Shown piece by piece: positions 22,099-32,707 of a stretch of 64,000 nt of DNA; position 1 is the first letter of the stretch; the number at the start of each line of letters is the position of its first letter. The stretch covers positions 100,565,439 to 100,629,438 of the forward strand of contig NC_084850.1 of NCBI RefSeq assembly GCF_033115175.1. The letters are read 5' to 3'. The notes beneath the pieces were generated by a model. It was not told where the DNA came from. It saw only the letters and a list, made by a program, of their open reading frames with translations, and did not search any database. Made by a program: the position numbers and the translations under genes. This DNA comes from Lepus europaeus. Taxonomy: Eukaryota > Chordata > Mammalia > Lagomorpha > Leporidae.

Positions 22099-22775
22099 AA
22101 TGTTAGGCCACTAAAAAGAAATCTGAAGAAGGGAACACTCGGGGAAAAAATCCTAAATATGTAAACATTTTATCTAAACAGAAAAAATGACAAAGAATAT
22201 AGAGAAGACAGAGGCAATTCTGGGAAATAAATTAGCAAATTCTGAGCCTGGTGATCACAGCAATATAAAATCCCAGCATAAAAATGTCTGAGATGATATT
22301 GATAAACCATTCCCTGAGACAAGAATAGTTACACTTGGAAAAGCAAGGAGAAATTAGGGGCCACCGCCTCCTGTCGGAGGCCACCCGACAAACCACAGGG
22401 AGACATGCAGCATTGCCTCGTCGAGTTCCAAGCCAAAGTAGGGGGCCCGGCAATGAGGGACTGGAGGCCGTCTCCCTGGGGAAACTCTTCAGCCTCCAGC
22501 CACGAGCACCAAGAAACACAAGGATATATACCCCAGGCCCCATACAGATAACATTCATTGTGTGCAATCATGCATAGCACAGGAAGGAAACAAGTTTACA
22601 AGGTAGCAAAGATCAGGGTACAAGCTCTGCAGATAGAGCAAAGAACATCATACACCTTCATCAGAAGTCACATCCTGCCTGCAGGAATGTGGGATGAAAA
22701 ATCTTGTGCCTACAGAACAAAAGCACAGGAAACAGGATTAGATAAGGGACAGCCTCAGCCTGCTGCATCTCATGT
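22099..22775. other. Non-coding, unassigned
   Basis: A-rich left part, then a GC-richer part (22360-22560) with no recognised family. Overlapping frames on both strands, none protein-like. Confidence 0.3.
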
Positions 22776-23120
22776 CGGGCCAGGGCCACTAGCCCCGACA
22801 GCCTCCAACACCAGCATCCCATACGAGAACCATTTCCAGTCCCAGCTGTTCCACTTCTGATCCAGCTCCCCACTAATGCACCTGAGAAAGCAGCAGAAGA
22901 CAGCACAAAGGTTTGGCCCCTGTCATGCATGTGGAACACCCGGATGAAGTTCCTGGCTCCTGGCTTTGGTCCGGCCCAGCCCAGGCTGTCATGGCCATTT
23001 GTGGAGTGAACAAGTAGATAGACTGCTCTCTCTCTCTTTCTCTCTCTCTCTCTCAAACTCTGACTTTCAAATAAAAATAAATAACTCTTTAAAAAAGAAA
23101 AATAAATAAAAATTTTTAAA
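22776..23120 (+). mobile_element. CSINE, diverged head
   Basis: The tRNA head is degraded ('gccagggccactagccccg'). Body, CT tract and AAATAAAAATAAATAA tail are clear. Confidence 0.87.
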
Positions 23121-23405
23121 AGAAAAAATCTAAAAATCTGGGTGAAAATAAAGCAGGAAGAATTTCAGCCAGATAGCTGGAAGAACTTCCTGGCCATTGT
23201 GGGAATAAAAAGTTAATCCAGAGAGGTGTGGAGCCCATTGCCCATAGACACTCAGGAACATAATATATATTTCTCTTTAGTTTCCTAACCGCACAATAGA
23301 ATCAGCCAATCTGGTTTCTCCTGCTAAGCTTTCTCTTCCTCGCTTTTTTAAGAGAAAAAAACACCCTTTAACATACATTTGACTTCCCGCAAAATACATA
23401 TTACC
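23121..23405. other. Non-coding, no recognisable element
   Basis: Short unassigned spacer inside the SINE cluster. Confidence 0.3.
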
Positions 23406-23651
23406 AGGGCCAGCACTGTGACACAGTAGGTTAATCCTCCACCTGCAGTGCCGGCATCCCATATGGGTGCCAGTTCGAGTTCCCGCTGCTCCACTTCTGA
23501 TCCAGCTCTCTGCTGTGGCCTGGGAAAGCAGTAGAAGATGGGGCCCCTGCACCCATGTGGGAGACCTGGAAGAAGCTCCTGGCTCCTGGCTTCAGATTGG
23601 CTCAGTTCCGGCCGTTGCGACCAATTGGGGAGTGAACCAGTGGATGAAGAC

Positions 23652-23704
<53 letters not shown>

Positions 23705-23757
23705 CTTTCCTCTCTGTGTGTAACTCTTTCAAATAAATAAATAAATCTTTAAAAAAA
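23406..23757 (+). mobile_element. CSINE with long (CT)n
   Basis: Full-length copy; CT tract 23652-23701, tail AAATAAATAAATAAATCTTT. A nearby plus-strand copy starts 19 bases later. Confidence 0.93.
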
Positions 23758-23775
23758 TAAATTCCATGACCGAGG

Positions 23776-23944
23776 GGCCAGCACTGTGGCACAGTGACTT
23801 GGGCAACTGCCTGTGACACCAGCACCCTGTTTAAGTCCTGGCTGCTCTGTTTCCAATCCAGCTTCCTACTGAGGCTGTTTTTTCAAAGATTTATTTATTT
23901 GTTTGTTTTTTAAAAGATTTCTTTATTTACTTGAAAGGCAGAAT

Positions 23945-23995
<51 letters not shown>

Positions 23996-24279
23996 CTTCC
24001 ATCCACTGGTTCACTCCCCAAAGGCCACAATGGCTGGAGCTGCACGGATCCGAAGCCAGGAGTCTGCAACTTCTTCTGGGTCTGAGAAAGTAGCTAATGA
24101 TGCCCAAGTGCTTGGGTCCCTGTCACCCACACAGGAGACCCGGATGGAGTTCCTGACTCCAGGTTTCAGCCTGGCCCAGCCCTAGCAGTTGTAGCCATTT
24201 GGGGGATAAATCATCAGATGGAAGACCGCTTTCACTTTTTCACTCTATCTTTCAGATAAATAAAATAAATCTTAAAAAC
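23776..24279 (+). mobile_element. Old CSINE split by a minus-strand SINE
   Basis: Head and first body part occupy 23776-23877. The body resumes at about 24084 ('gagaaagtagctaatgatg') and ends 'agataaataaaataaatctt'. The intervening piece is a separate reverse SINE. Confidence 0.85.
23878..24083 (-). mobile_element. CSINE, 5'-truncated, inside another SINE
   Basis: Two TTTATTT-type tails in series and a (GA)n tract (23946-23992), then the body up to 'cttcttctgggtct'. No tRNA head, so the copy is 5'-truncated. Confidence 0.85.
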
Positions 24280-24282
24280 AAC

Positions 24283-24598
24283 CAATAAAAGGCAGAAAGA
24301 CAGAGGGAATAGAGAGACAAACAAACAGGTATCTCCTATACGCTGTTTTCCTCCCCAAATTGCTGAAACAGCTGGTGCTGGACTACACTGCAGCCAGGTG
24401 CCAGGAGCTGAATCCAGGTGTCCCACGTGGGTACAGGGACCCAATTGCTTGAGCCATCACCTGCTGCCTCCCACATGTTTATCTGCAGGAATCCAGAATT
24501 GGAATAGAGTCTGGGCTCAAACTCAGACACTGAAACATGGAGTGTGGGCAAGCCAGAAAATATCAGACCTTCTGTACCAAATGCCCATCCCACAGCTT
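24283..24598 (-). mobile_element. Old CSINE
   Basis: Diverged reverse copy without a GA tract. 'gagccatcacctgctgcctcccacatg' and 'ggaatagagtctgggctcaaactc' mark an early CSINE type. Confidence 0.82.
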
Positions 24599-24604
24599 TA
24601 ACTT

Positions 24605-24712
24605 TCTAAAGCAAATTTTATTCATTTTAAAGGCAAAGAGGGAGAGAGAGGAGAGCGAGCTCTTATCTGCTAGTCCAGTCCTCAATGTCTGTAATATCCA
24701 TTGCTGCCCCTA
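24605..24712 (-). mobile_element. Old CSINE tail fragment
   Basis: Only 'ttttattcattttaaaggcaaag', a short GA tract and the start of the body remain. Confidence 0.65.
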
Positions 24713-24749
24713 TTATGTTAAATCTTAATTTTAAAGCATTCAATGAAAG

Positions 24750-24885
24750 GAGGCACAAGTACCAGGACCCCTCCCAAGGGGCCGCTGAACCCACGTGGGA
24801 GACTCAAATCAAGCTCCTGGCTCCTGGCTTCAGCCTGGCCCAGCCCTGGCTGTTGTAGCCATTTGGGGAGTGAACCAGTGGACAG

Positions 24886-24933
<48 letters not shown>

Positions 24934-25061
24934 GTCTCTCCCTGTCTCACTGCTCCGCCCTGGCCATTGCAGCCATCTAGGGAGTGAACCAGCAAGTGGA
25001 AGAGCTCACTCTATCTCTCTCTCTCTCTCTCAACTTTCACTTTCAAATAACTAAACAAATC
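24750..25061 (+). mobile_element. CSINE, head lost, body partly duplicated
   Basis: Lacks the tRNA head. After the first CT tract (24890-24929) the segment 'ccctggccattgcagcc...agggagtgaaccagc' and a second CT tract follow, a partial internal duplication. Confidence 0.85.
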
Positions 25062-25111
25062 CTTTTTTTAGACCTATTTTATTTATTTGAAAGTCAGAGT
25101 TACACAGAGAG

Positions 25112-25164
<53 letters not shown>

Positions 25165-25422
25165 TCTTCCATCCACTGGTTCACTCCCCAAATGGCTGCA
25201 ATGGCCAGAGCTAAGCCGATCCCAAACCAGGACAGGAGCTTCTTCCAGGTCTCCCACGTGGGTGCAGGGGCCCAAGGACTTGAGCAATTTTTCTACTGCT
25301 TTCCCAGGTACATTAGCAGAGAGCTGGATCAGAAGTGGAGCAGCTGGGACTAGAACTGGTGCCCATATGGGATGCTGGCACTGCAGGTGGTGGCTTTACC
25401 CACTATGCCACAGCGCCAGCCC
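25062..25422 (-). mobile_element. CSINE in the tail of the previous SINE
   Basis: Complete reverse copy with long GA (25115-25160). 'actaaacaaatcc' before and 'actaagcaaatct' after form an imperfect TSD, so it landed in the tail of the 24750 element. The two are inverted relative to each other. Confidence 0.9.
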
Positions 25423-25452
25423 CACTAAGCAAATCTTAAAACAAACAAACAG

Positions 25453-25726
25453 AGGGACCAGCACTATGGCATAGCAGGTAAAGCTGCTGTGTGCAGTGCC
25501 GGCATTCAGTATGGGCTCCTGTTGGAGTTCAGGCTGCTCCACTTCCCATCCAGCTCTCTGCTAATGTACCTGGAAAAGCAACAGAAGATGGCCCAAGTGC
25601 TTGTGGGAGACCCAGAAGAAGTTGCAGACTCCTGGCTTCGGATCCGCACAGCTCCAGCCATTGTGGCCTTTGGGGAGTGCTCCAGCCATTGTGGCCTTTG
25701 GGGAGTGAAACCACTGGATGGAAGAC

Positions 25727-25774
<48 letters not shown>

Positions 25775-25798
25775 ATCTCTGCCTCTGTCTGTAATGCT
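25453..25798 (+). mobile_element. CSINE with 28 bp internal duplication
   Basis: A perfect 28-base tandem duplication lies at 25651-25678 and 25679-25706, just before the CT tract. The A-rich tail is missing; the copy runs straight into old L1 sequence. Confidence 0.92.
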
Positions 25799-26408
25799 GC
25801 TCTGTCCTTTCTCCAGTGTATATTTTTAGCACTTTTGTCAAAGACCAGTTAGCTATAGGTTCATGGATTCATTTCTGGGATCTCCCTTCTGTACCATTGG
25901 TATGTCTGTTTTTATGCCAGTACCATGCTTTTTCGGTTACACTTGCTCTAGTGTATGTCATGAAATCTTGTATGGTGATGCCTGCAGATAAGTTCTTTTT
26001 GTTTATCATTGTTCTGCATATTCAGGGACTTTTGTGCTTCCATACAAATTTTAGAAGTGTTTTTTTCTATTTCTGTGAAGAATGTCATTGGTATTTTGAC
26101 AGAGAACATGTTGAATCTGTAAATCGTTTTGGGTAATATGAACAATTGAACAATATTAATTTATCCATTCCATGAACAAATGAAGGCATTACATTCATTT
26201 GCATGTCATCTTCAATTTCTCTCATTAGTATTAGGTAGTTTTTATTGTAGAAGTCTGTCATACCCCTGGTTAAATTTATTTCAAGTATTTTCAAAGCTAT
26301 TGTGAAAGAGATTGCTCATATAATTTCTTCCTCAGTGAGTTCATGATTGGAGTATAAAAATGCTCCTGATTTTGTGGTTTTATATTTTACAACATTACTG
26401 AATTTTTT
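25799..26408 (-). mobile_element. Old L1 ORF2 3' region (antisense), part 1
   Basis: 'agcacttttgtcaaagaccag', 'ttatgccagtaccatgctttttcgg', 'ttctatttctgtgaagaatgtcattggtattttga' and 'ttgaatctgtaaatcg' are antisense landmarks of mammalian L1 ORF2. Reading is broken by stops. It continues at 27292 beyond an inserted younger L1. Confidence 0.9.
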
Positions 26409-27291
26409 TTATTTTTTATTTTTTTATTAAACTTTTATTTAATGAATATAAATTTCCAAAGTACAGCTCATGGGTTACAATGGCTTCCCCCTCCCAAAAC
26501 TTCCCTCCCACCCACAACCCTCCCCTTTCCCGCTCCCTCTCCCCTTCCAATCACATCATGATTCATTTTCAATTCTCTTTATATACAGAAGATCAGTTTA
26601 GTATAAATTAGGTAACGATTTCAACAGTTTGCCCCCATATAGCAACACAATGTGAAAAAAAAATACTGTTGGAGTACTAGTTATAGCATTAAATAAGAGT
26701 GTACAGCACATTAAAGGCAGAGATCCTACATAATATTTTTTTAAAAATTAATTTTCTATGCCATTTCCAATTTAACACCAGGGTTTTTTTTTTCATTTCC
26801 AATTATCTTTATATACAGAAGATCGATTCAGTATATAATTAGTAAAGATCTCATCAGTTTGTACCCACGCAGAAACACAAAGTGTAAAAATACTGTTTCA
26901 GTACTAGTTATAGCATCACTGCACATTAGACAACACATTAAGGACAGATCCCACATGGGATGTAAGTACACAGTGACTCCTGTTGCTGACTTAACAATTT
27001 GACACTCCTGTTCATGGCGTCAGTAATCTCCCTAGGCTCTAGTCATGAGTTGCCAGGGCTATGGAAGCCTTTAGGGTTCGCTGACTTTGATCTTATTCCG
27101 ATAGGGTCACAGTCAAAGTGGAAGTTTTCTCCTCCCTTCAGAGAAAGGTACCTCCTTCTTTGATGGCCCCGTTCTTTCCACTGGGATCTCACTAACAGAG
27201 ATCTTTCATTTAGGTCTTCTTCTTTTTTTCTTTTCCATGGTATCTTGGCTTTCCATGCCTACAATACTCTCATGGGCTCTTCTGAAGAGCC
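26409..27291 (-). mobile_element. Young rabbit-type L1 3' fragment inside old L1
   Basis: Starts with a T-rich stretch (reversed A tail), then 'taaatttccaaagtacagctcatgg', the rabbit L1 3' UTR. It carries two copies of a 3' UTR segment (26563-26735 and 26793-26958). A 16-base perfect TSD, cattactgaatttttt, flanks it at 26393-26408 and 27292-27307. 5'-truncated, 883 bases. Confidence 0.92.
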
Positions 27292-28195
27292 CATTACTGA
27301 ATTTTTTAATCAGTTCTAATAGTCTCTTGGTGGAGCCTTTAAGTTTCTCTGTATATAGCATCATGACATGTGCAAACAGGGATCATTTGACTTCCTCTTT
27401 TCCTGTTTGTATGCCTTTTGTTTCTTTTTCTTGCCTAACAGCTCCAGCTAAAATTTTCTAGAAGTAAACTGAATAAGAGTAGGGAGAATGGACATCCGTG
27501 TTTGGTTCCAGATCTTAGAGGAAATACTTCCAGTTTTTCCCCATTCAATATAATGCTGGCTGTAGGTTTGTCATAAATAGCCTTTATTAAGTTGAAATAT
27601 ATTCCTTCTATAATTAATTTGTTTATAGTTTTTATCATGAATGGATGTTGAATTTTATCTAATGCTTTTCTGCATCTTTTGACATGATCTTATGCTTTTA
27701 GCCTTCATTCTGTTGATGTGATGCACTGTTTATTTATTTGCATATGTTGAACCATCCCTGGGATAAATCTCACTTGATCATGACGAATGATCTTTTTGGT
27801 GTGTTGTTGGATTCCATTTACTAGTGTTATGTTGAAAATTATGTTGATAATTTTTACATCTGTGTTCATAAGGGATATTGGTCTATAGATTTCTTTTTTT
27901 GTTGTGTCTTTATCTGGTTTTAGAAACAAAGTAATGCTTGCCTCATATAATGCATTTGGAAGGGTTCTCTCCCTTTCAAAATTTTGAAATAGTTTGAGAA
28001 GAATTGGTGTTAATTCTTCCTTAAAAGTATGGTAAAATTCAGCAGTGATGCTTTTTGGTCCTTTTCTTTGGCTCTTTTGGTTGGGAGGTTTTTTGTTGTT
28101 GTTGTTTTGGGGTTTTGTTTGTTTGTTTGTTTGTTTTTTTATGACTGATTCAATTTCATTACTTGTTATTGGTCTGTTCAGGTTTTCTACATATT
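27292..28195 (-). pseudogene. Old L1 ORF2 reverse-transcriptase region (antisense), part 2
   Basis: Translating the minus strand gives decayed L1 reverse-transcriptase signatures, read from high to low coordinates: TSNEIESVI, ITAEFYHTFKEELTPILLKLFQ, YEASITLFLKPDKDTTKK, YRPISLMN, HDQVRFIPGM, then [14 protein letters not shown] and [14 protein letters not shown]. The last is the region before the catalytic YADD box. Frames shift, so it is dead. The upstream end at 28195 is cut by a SINE. Confidence 0.9.
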
Positions 28196-28367
28196 CATAT
28201 GGGCGCCGGTTCGAGACCCAGCTGCTCCATTTCCAATCCAGCTCTCTGCTATGGCCTGGGAAAGCAGTAAAAGCACTCACGTGGGAGACCCAGAAGAAGC
28301 TCCTGGCTTCGGATCAGCACAGTTCCGGCCATTGTGGCCAACTGGGGAGTGAACCAGCAGATGGAAG

Positions 28368-28403
<36 letters not shown>

Positions 28404-28466
28404 CTCCTCTCTGAGTATAACTCTTTCAAACAAATAAATAAATCTTTTTTTTAAAAAAAAAAAAAG
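28196..28466 (+). mobile_element. CSINE, 5'-truncated, at the L1 edge
   Basis: Starts at 'catatgggcgccggttcgag', lacking about 70 bases of head. L1 does not resume beyond its A tail, and no TSD is visible. Confidence 0.9.
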
Positions 28467-28826
28467 GATGCCATAGGTTAATTTGTGTGCCTCCTGGTGT
28501 TCTGCTGCCTATCATTCCCTGACCCTGTGTTGCAAGCTCAGTGTCTTAATGAAGAGTATGGCTCCCCACAGGCACAGATGTATAGGACAGCCCCTTCCAG
28601 ACCTCATTGGTAAAAGAATAATGCTGACCAGCCTGTTTTGGAAATTTCAAAAGTGAATCGTTTGAACCAGTGCAGATTCAGGAGCCCCAAGATGAGGGGA
28701 CTTGTCATATACTCAGTGAATATGATGAGTAGCACGAACAGGCCCTCTGCCTCCAACCTTTAGGGATTGTAACAACATTTTGAATCATCTTTGAGGTTTT
28801 CAAATGAATCTCTTTCAAGAATGGAA
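28467..28826. other. Non-coding, no recognisable element
   Basis: Single-copy-looking sequence unrelated to the L1 on the other side of the SINE. Confidence 0.3.
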
Positions 28827-29144
28827 GATTTATTATTTATTTGAAAGGCAGAGTTACAGAGAGACAAGGAGAGAGAGAGACAGAGAGAGTGAGAGAGAGA
28901 GAGAGATCCGCGGGTTCACTCCCCCCAAATGGCTGTAATGGCTGGAGCTGGACCAGTCCAAAGCCAGGAGCCAGGAGCTTCTCCAGGTCTCCCACGTGGG
29001 TGTGGGGGCCGAAGGGCTTGGGCCATCTTCTGCTGCTTTCCCAGACCATTAGCAGGGACCTTGATCAAAAGTGGAGCAGCCACGACTCGAACTGGCACCT
29101 CTATGGGATGCCAACTTACCAGCTATGCTACAATGCCAGACCCC
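28827..29144 (-). mobile_element. CSINE
   Basis: Complete reverse copy with interrupted GA tract; head ends 'tacaatgccagaccccc'. Confidence 0.9.
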
Positions 29145-29246
29145 CCAACCCATGTTCTCAATCAGGAATCATATGGTATTGTTTTCCTTGACAGCTCATT
29201 GAATAGCAAACTTTTGTTGTAATCACGGACATCTCATTTGTGTATT

Positions 29247-29530
29247 TTTTAAAGATTTATTTATTTTATTTGAAAGTCAGAGTTACACAGAGAGAGGAGA
29301 AGCGGGGGGGGGGTGTCTTCCATCCGCTGGTTCACTCCCCAGTTGAGTGCTTCTTCCGGATCTCCCATGCAGGTGCAGGGGCCCAAGGACCTGGGCCATC
29401 TTCTACTGCTTTCCCAGGCCATAGCAGAGAGCTGGATCAGAAGTGGAGCAGCCGGGACATGAACTAGTGTCCATATGGGATGCTGGCACTGCAGGCGGTG
29501 GTTTTACCCACTACACCACAGCACTGGCCC
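29247..29530 (-). mobile_element. CSINE with internal deletion
   Basis: The body jumps from 'cactccccagttg' to 'agtgcttcttccgg', losing the 'ggctgcaatggcc...gaagccagg' part. The GA tract is replaced by a G run at 29306. Confidence 0.9.
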
Positions 29531-31324
29531 CAGTTTGGGCCTTCTGATAAGCACAGGTGTTGCTCACAGAAGGTAGATTAAATGTTGCCAATCCTATAGG
29601 ACATGGGATGAAACTGGAACCAAAGAGGCTGGGGGATTTGTCTGGGGCTCCAGTCAATTGAATCAGCCCTCTAACGTGACACATATTTTCTCTCCTATTT
29701 CCAGTGCAATTTCCTCTTTGCAAAGCTACCTCTAGGCCTGACACATATCGCATGCCAATGAGATTTCAGCTTAGTAGAAAAGAAGCATATACATGTTTAA
29801 AGCCACATGCCAAACCAATCCAATTCTCCAGGAAGGAGCAAGACTAGCATCCCTGCATACAGGGGTGCATACAAACCCTGCACACTCTGAGGAAAGACTT
29901 GGTCCCTTGCTCTGGGGTCTGGGACCTCTAAGCCCTTGGACTATGCTGCCTCAGCGTGTCTTTGTTTATGTGAGCCCTTGGGCACTCAGACGGTTTATGC
30001 TAATAGTGTGATTGATGGTCTTGGACCATGTGGTATCAGAGCGGGGATCTAGGGGGCTGGATGTTAAGTAACCAAGGTCAGTCACATGGGCATCCCATGC
30101 CTCCATGGGCAACCACCAACAAAAACCCTGGACTCCAAAGTGTGAGTGAGCTTCCGCAGCCGACAGCCCTCCGGAGACCCACGTTGTTACACAGCATTGC
30201 TGGGAGTAGCAAGCACTGTCCATAAGAGTCCGCTGGGAGAGGACAACTGGGCAGCTTGTGCCTGGCACCTCCTCAGCTCTGCCCTGTGTGCAGCTTTCTC
30301 CATCATGGATTTTACTCTGTGGGCTTTCACTGTAATAAGCCATACCCATGGATCTACCTGCTTTGCTGAACTCTGTGAGTCTTTCTAGCAATGCAGCTTA
30401 TGCATTAGAGCTGAGGTCACTTAGAAAGCTAGAATGTTGTTAGCATGGTAAACATCCACCTACTCATATACCCCTGCTCCCACTGTCTGTGCAAAGCCGG
30501 GAATCTTGGATGTGCCCTTCCCCCAGTGTTCACACTGCTGAGCCCAAGGAGAATCTGTGTTCTCACTGGGACCCATAAGCCTATGTCCCCCTGGCACACA
30601 CACCCACAGATCCTCTGTGGCCCTCCCAGGAGGCATCTCCATCCAGAGTTATTCAGGGAACTGTCCCCTAGGGCATCATGGCCATGATAAGGGGACAGTG
30701 TCACTATTAAGTAACTGAGAAGCAAATACCTTGTCACACTTGCAATTTCAGACAAAGGGTTCAGAGAGGAGCTGTCCTCCCTGATTGCTGACACATGGCT
30801 ACTGCTGGCCCATGGAGGGGTGAAATTGTCTTCTGAACCCCTCGCCCAGTTGGAGCTGAGTAACCATCTGCCTCATTAGCTAATAAATAGAGCGCAGCCG
30901 GGGGCCTTTGGGGAGTCTCATTCCGGGGCCAGCCTTCTGCCTAACTAGGTTGGATTTTAAACCCTTAATTGTCTGTCTTCCCAGCCCCAGATTATTAATA
31001 TGAATGCTCTGCCCCTCGTCATCAGCACCCAAATCAACCCATTTTGTTTGTTTTCCAACAGGTCACTGGGTTGTTACACCTGAGTGTCCTGGGCGAAACC
31101 TGGTGCTGATCGTTCTATTTATTTTATGATGCCCAGCCTGACTGCTCCCTGGGCCTGGACTCTTTCCCCCTGATATTATGCAGCTTTATTGGCTTGGCTT
31201 TCCATGGATTATACCCTCAGAGGGCCCTGTGTCTGGAGGACTTGGGATGGAAATTGCATATTTTCCTAATTTGTGGAGAGACCAGAATCAAAATACAAAG
31301 GACCTCGAGATTTCCAGTTCACAA
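29531..31324. other. Longest stretch without recognisable repeats
   Basis: About 1.8 kb with no SINE, LINE or LTR seen. No convincing exon: frames at 29966-30391 (minus) and 30445-30687 (plus) show no domain. The part 30840-31160 holds homeodomain-like ATTA/TAAT words and 'cagattattaatatgaatgc', which could mark an old conserved non-coding element. Confidence 0.35.
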
Positions 31325-31462
31325 CAATCCTATCAGGCTGACATTTTTATCCTAGTATTTTTACAAAGCAAGTCCAAGGCTCCAGAAAGGTTAGGTACCT
31401 TGTGTCATGGAGTATACTTCAAAAATGCCAGAGCTAGAATTTGAGCCCAACCTCTGTATGCT
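31325..31462 (-). mobile_element. MIR SINE (antisense)
   Basis: 'ccaaggctccagaaaggttaggtaccttgtgtcatg' and 'ccagagctagaatttgagccc' are reverse MIR landmarks. Confidence 0.65.
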
Positions 31463-31477
31463 CAAATGCCAGCTTCT

Positions 31478-31527
31478 TTCTTTTTTTAAGATTTATTTAT
31501 TTATTTATTTGAAAGTCAGAGTTACAC

Positions 31528-31562
<35 letters not shown>

Positions 31563-31805
31563 CCATCTGCTAGTTCACTCCCCAATTGGCCACAACGGCC
31601 CGAGCTGTGCAGATCTGAAGCCAGGAGTCTCTTCCAGGTCTCCCATGTGGGTGCAGGGGCCCAAGGACTTGGGCCATCCTCTACTGCTTTCCCAAGCCAT
31701 AGCACAGAGCTGGATTGGAAGAGGAGCAGCTGGGACTTGAACCAGCGCCCATATGGAATGCCAGCACTGCAGGTGGCTTTCCCCACTACACCACAGCTCC
31801 AGTCC
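31478..31805 (-). mobile_element. CSINE, perfect TSD
   Basis: Reverse full-length copy. A 15-base TSD, caaatgccagcttct, lies at 31463-31477 and 31806-31820. Confidence 0.95.
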
Positions 31806-31937
31806 CAAATGCCAGCTTCTGTCTGACCTACTATATTGCTTTTCACCATACACTGATATGAGGTTCTCCATCAAACTACAGTGTAGGAGAGAAGAGACAC
31901 TAGCTCAAGATGACTCGAGTTTTTCGCTTCTCCATCT

Positions 31938-32215
31938 GCTATAATTTGGATATTTGTCTCCTCAAATTCAGGGCTTTCGTCCCCAAAGTCTTATTCTAAT
32001 GATACTAATTGCATGGAAAATTAATCCAGTTATGATGTTTGGAAGTGGGTTCTTTGAGAGGTGATTGGATTGGATGGTTAAGGTAGAACTCCCATAATTA
32101 AATCCTGGTGGCTTTATAACAGATCACATAGACATACACACACGTATGTTCTGTCTCTTATCATGTGATGTTGTGTGCTAACTCAAGACTCTGCCAGCAA
32201 GAAAACCATCACTAG
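31938..32215 (+). mobile_element. MaLR-type LTR, 5' part
   Basis: 'tgctataatttggatatttgtctcctcaaattc', 'gtgattggattggatgg' and 'tggctttataaca' match an MST-like LTR. It is split by the SINE at 32216 and continues to about 32707. Confidence 0.65.
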
Positions 32216-32546
32216 GGGACCGGCGCTGTGGCGCAGCGGGTTAACGCCCTGGCCTAAAGCGCCGGCATCCCATATGGGCGCCGGTTCGAGACCTGGCTGC
32301 CTCACTTTCAATCCAGCTCTCTGTTATGGCCTGGGAAAGCAATAGAAGATGGCCCAAGTCCTTGGGCCCCTGCACCCATGTGGGAGACCCAGAATAAGCT
32401 CCTGGCTCCTGGCTTCGGAATGGCGCAGCTCTGGCCGTTGTGGTCATTTGGGGAGTGAACCAACACATGGAAGACCTCTGTCTCTCTGCCTCTCCTCTCT
32501 GTGTGTAACTCTGACTTTCAAATAAATAAATAAATCTTTAAAAAAA
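32216..32546 (+). mobile_element. CSINE inside a MaLR LTR
   Basis: Very well preserved head (GTGGCGCAGCGGGTTAACGCC, GGTTCGAGACC). 'aagaaaaccatcac' before and 'aagaaaaacatcatcac' after form the TSD. Confidence 0.94.
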
Positions 32547-32707
32547 GAAAAAGAAAAACATCATCACCAGAGGCTGAACCAATGGGAGCTTCACCTTGTC
32601 TTGGACTATGGACCTCCAAAACCATGACACAAAATAAACAACTTCCCTCTATAAAGTTAGGCTGCCTCAGGCATTTTGTTATAGTGACATAAAGCTGACT
32701 AATACAC
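32547..32707 (+). mobile_element. MaLR-type LTR, 3' part
   Basis: Continues with 'cttggactatggacctccaaaaccatgacacaaaataaac' and ends 'gctgactaataca', the expected LTR end. Confidence 0.65.

Noticed and set aside
27705-28280. 191-codon minus-strand frame as a gene
   Set aside because: It is an old L1 reverse-transcriptase relic fused to SINE sequence.
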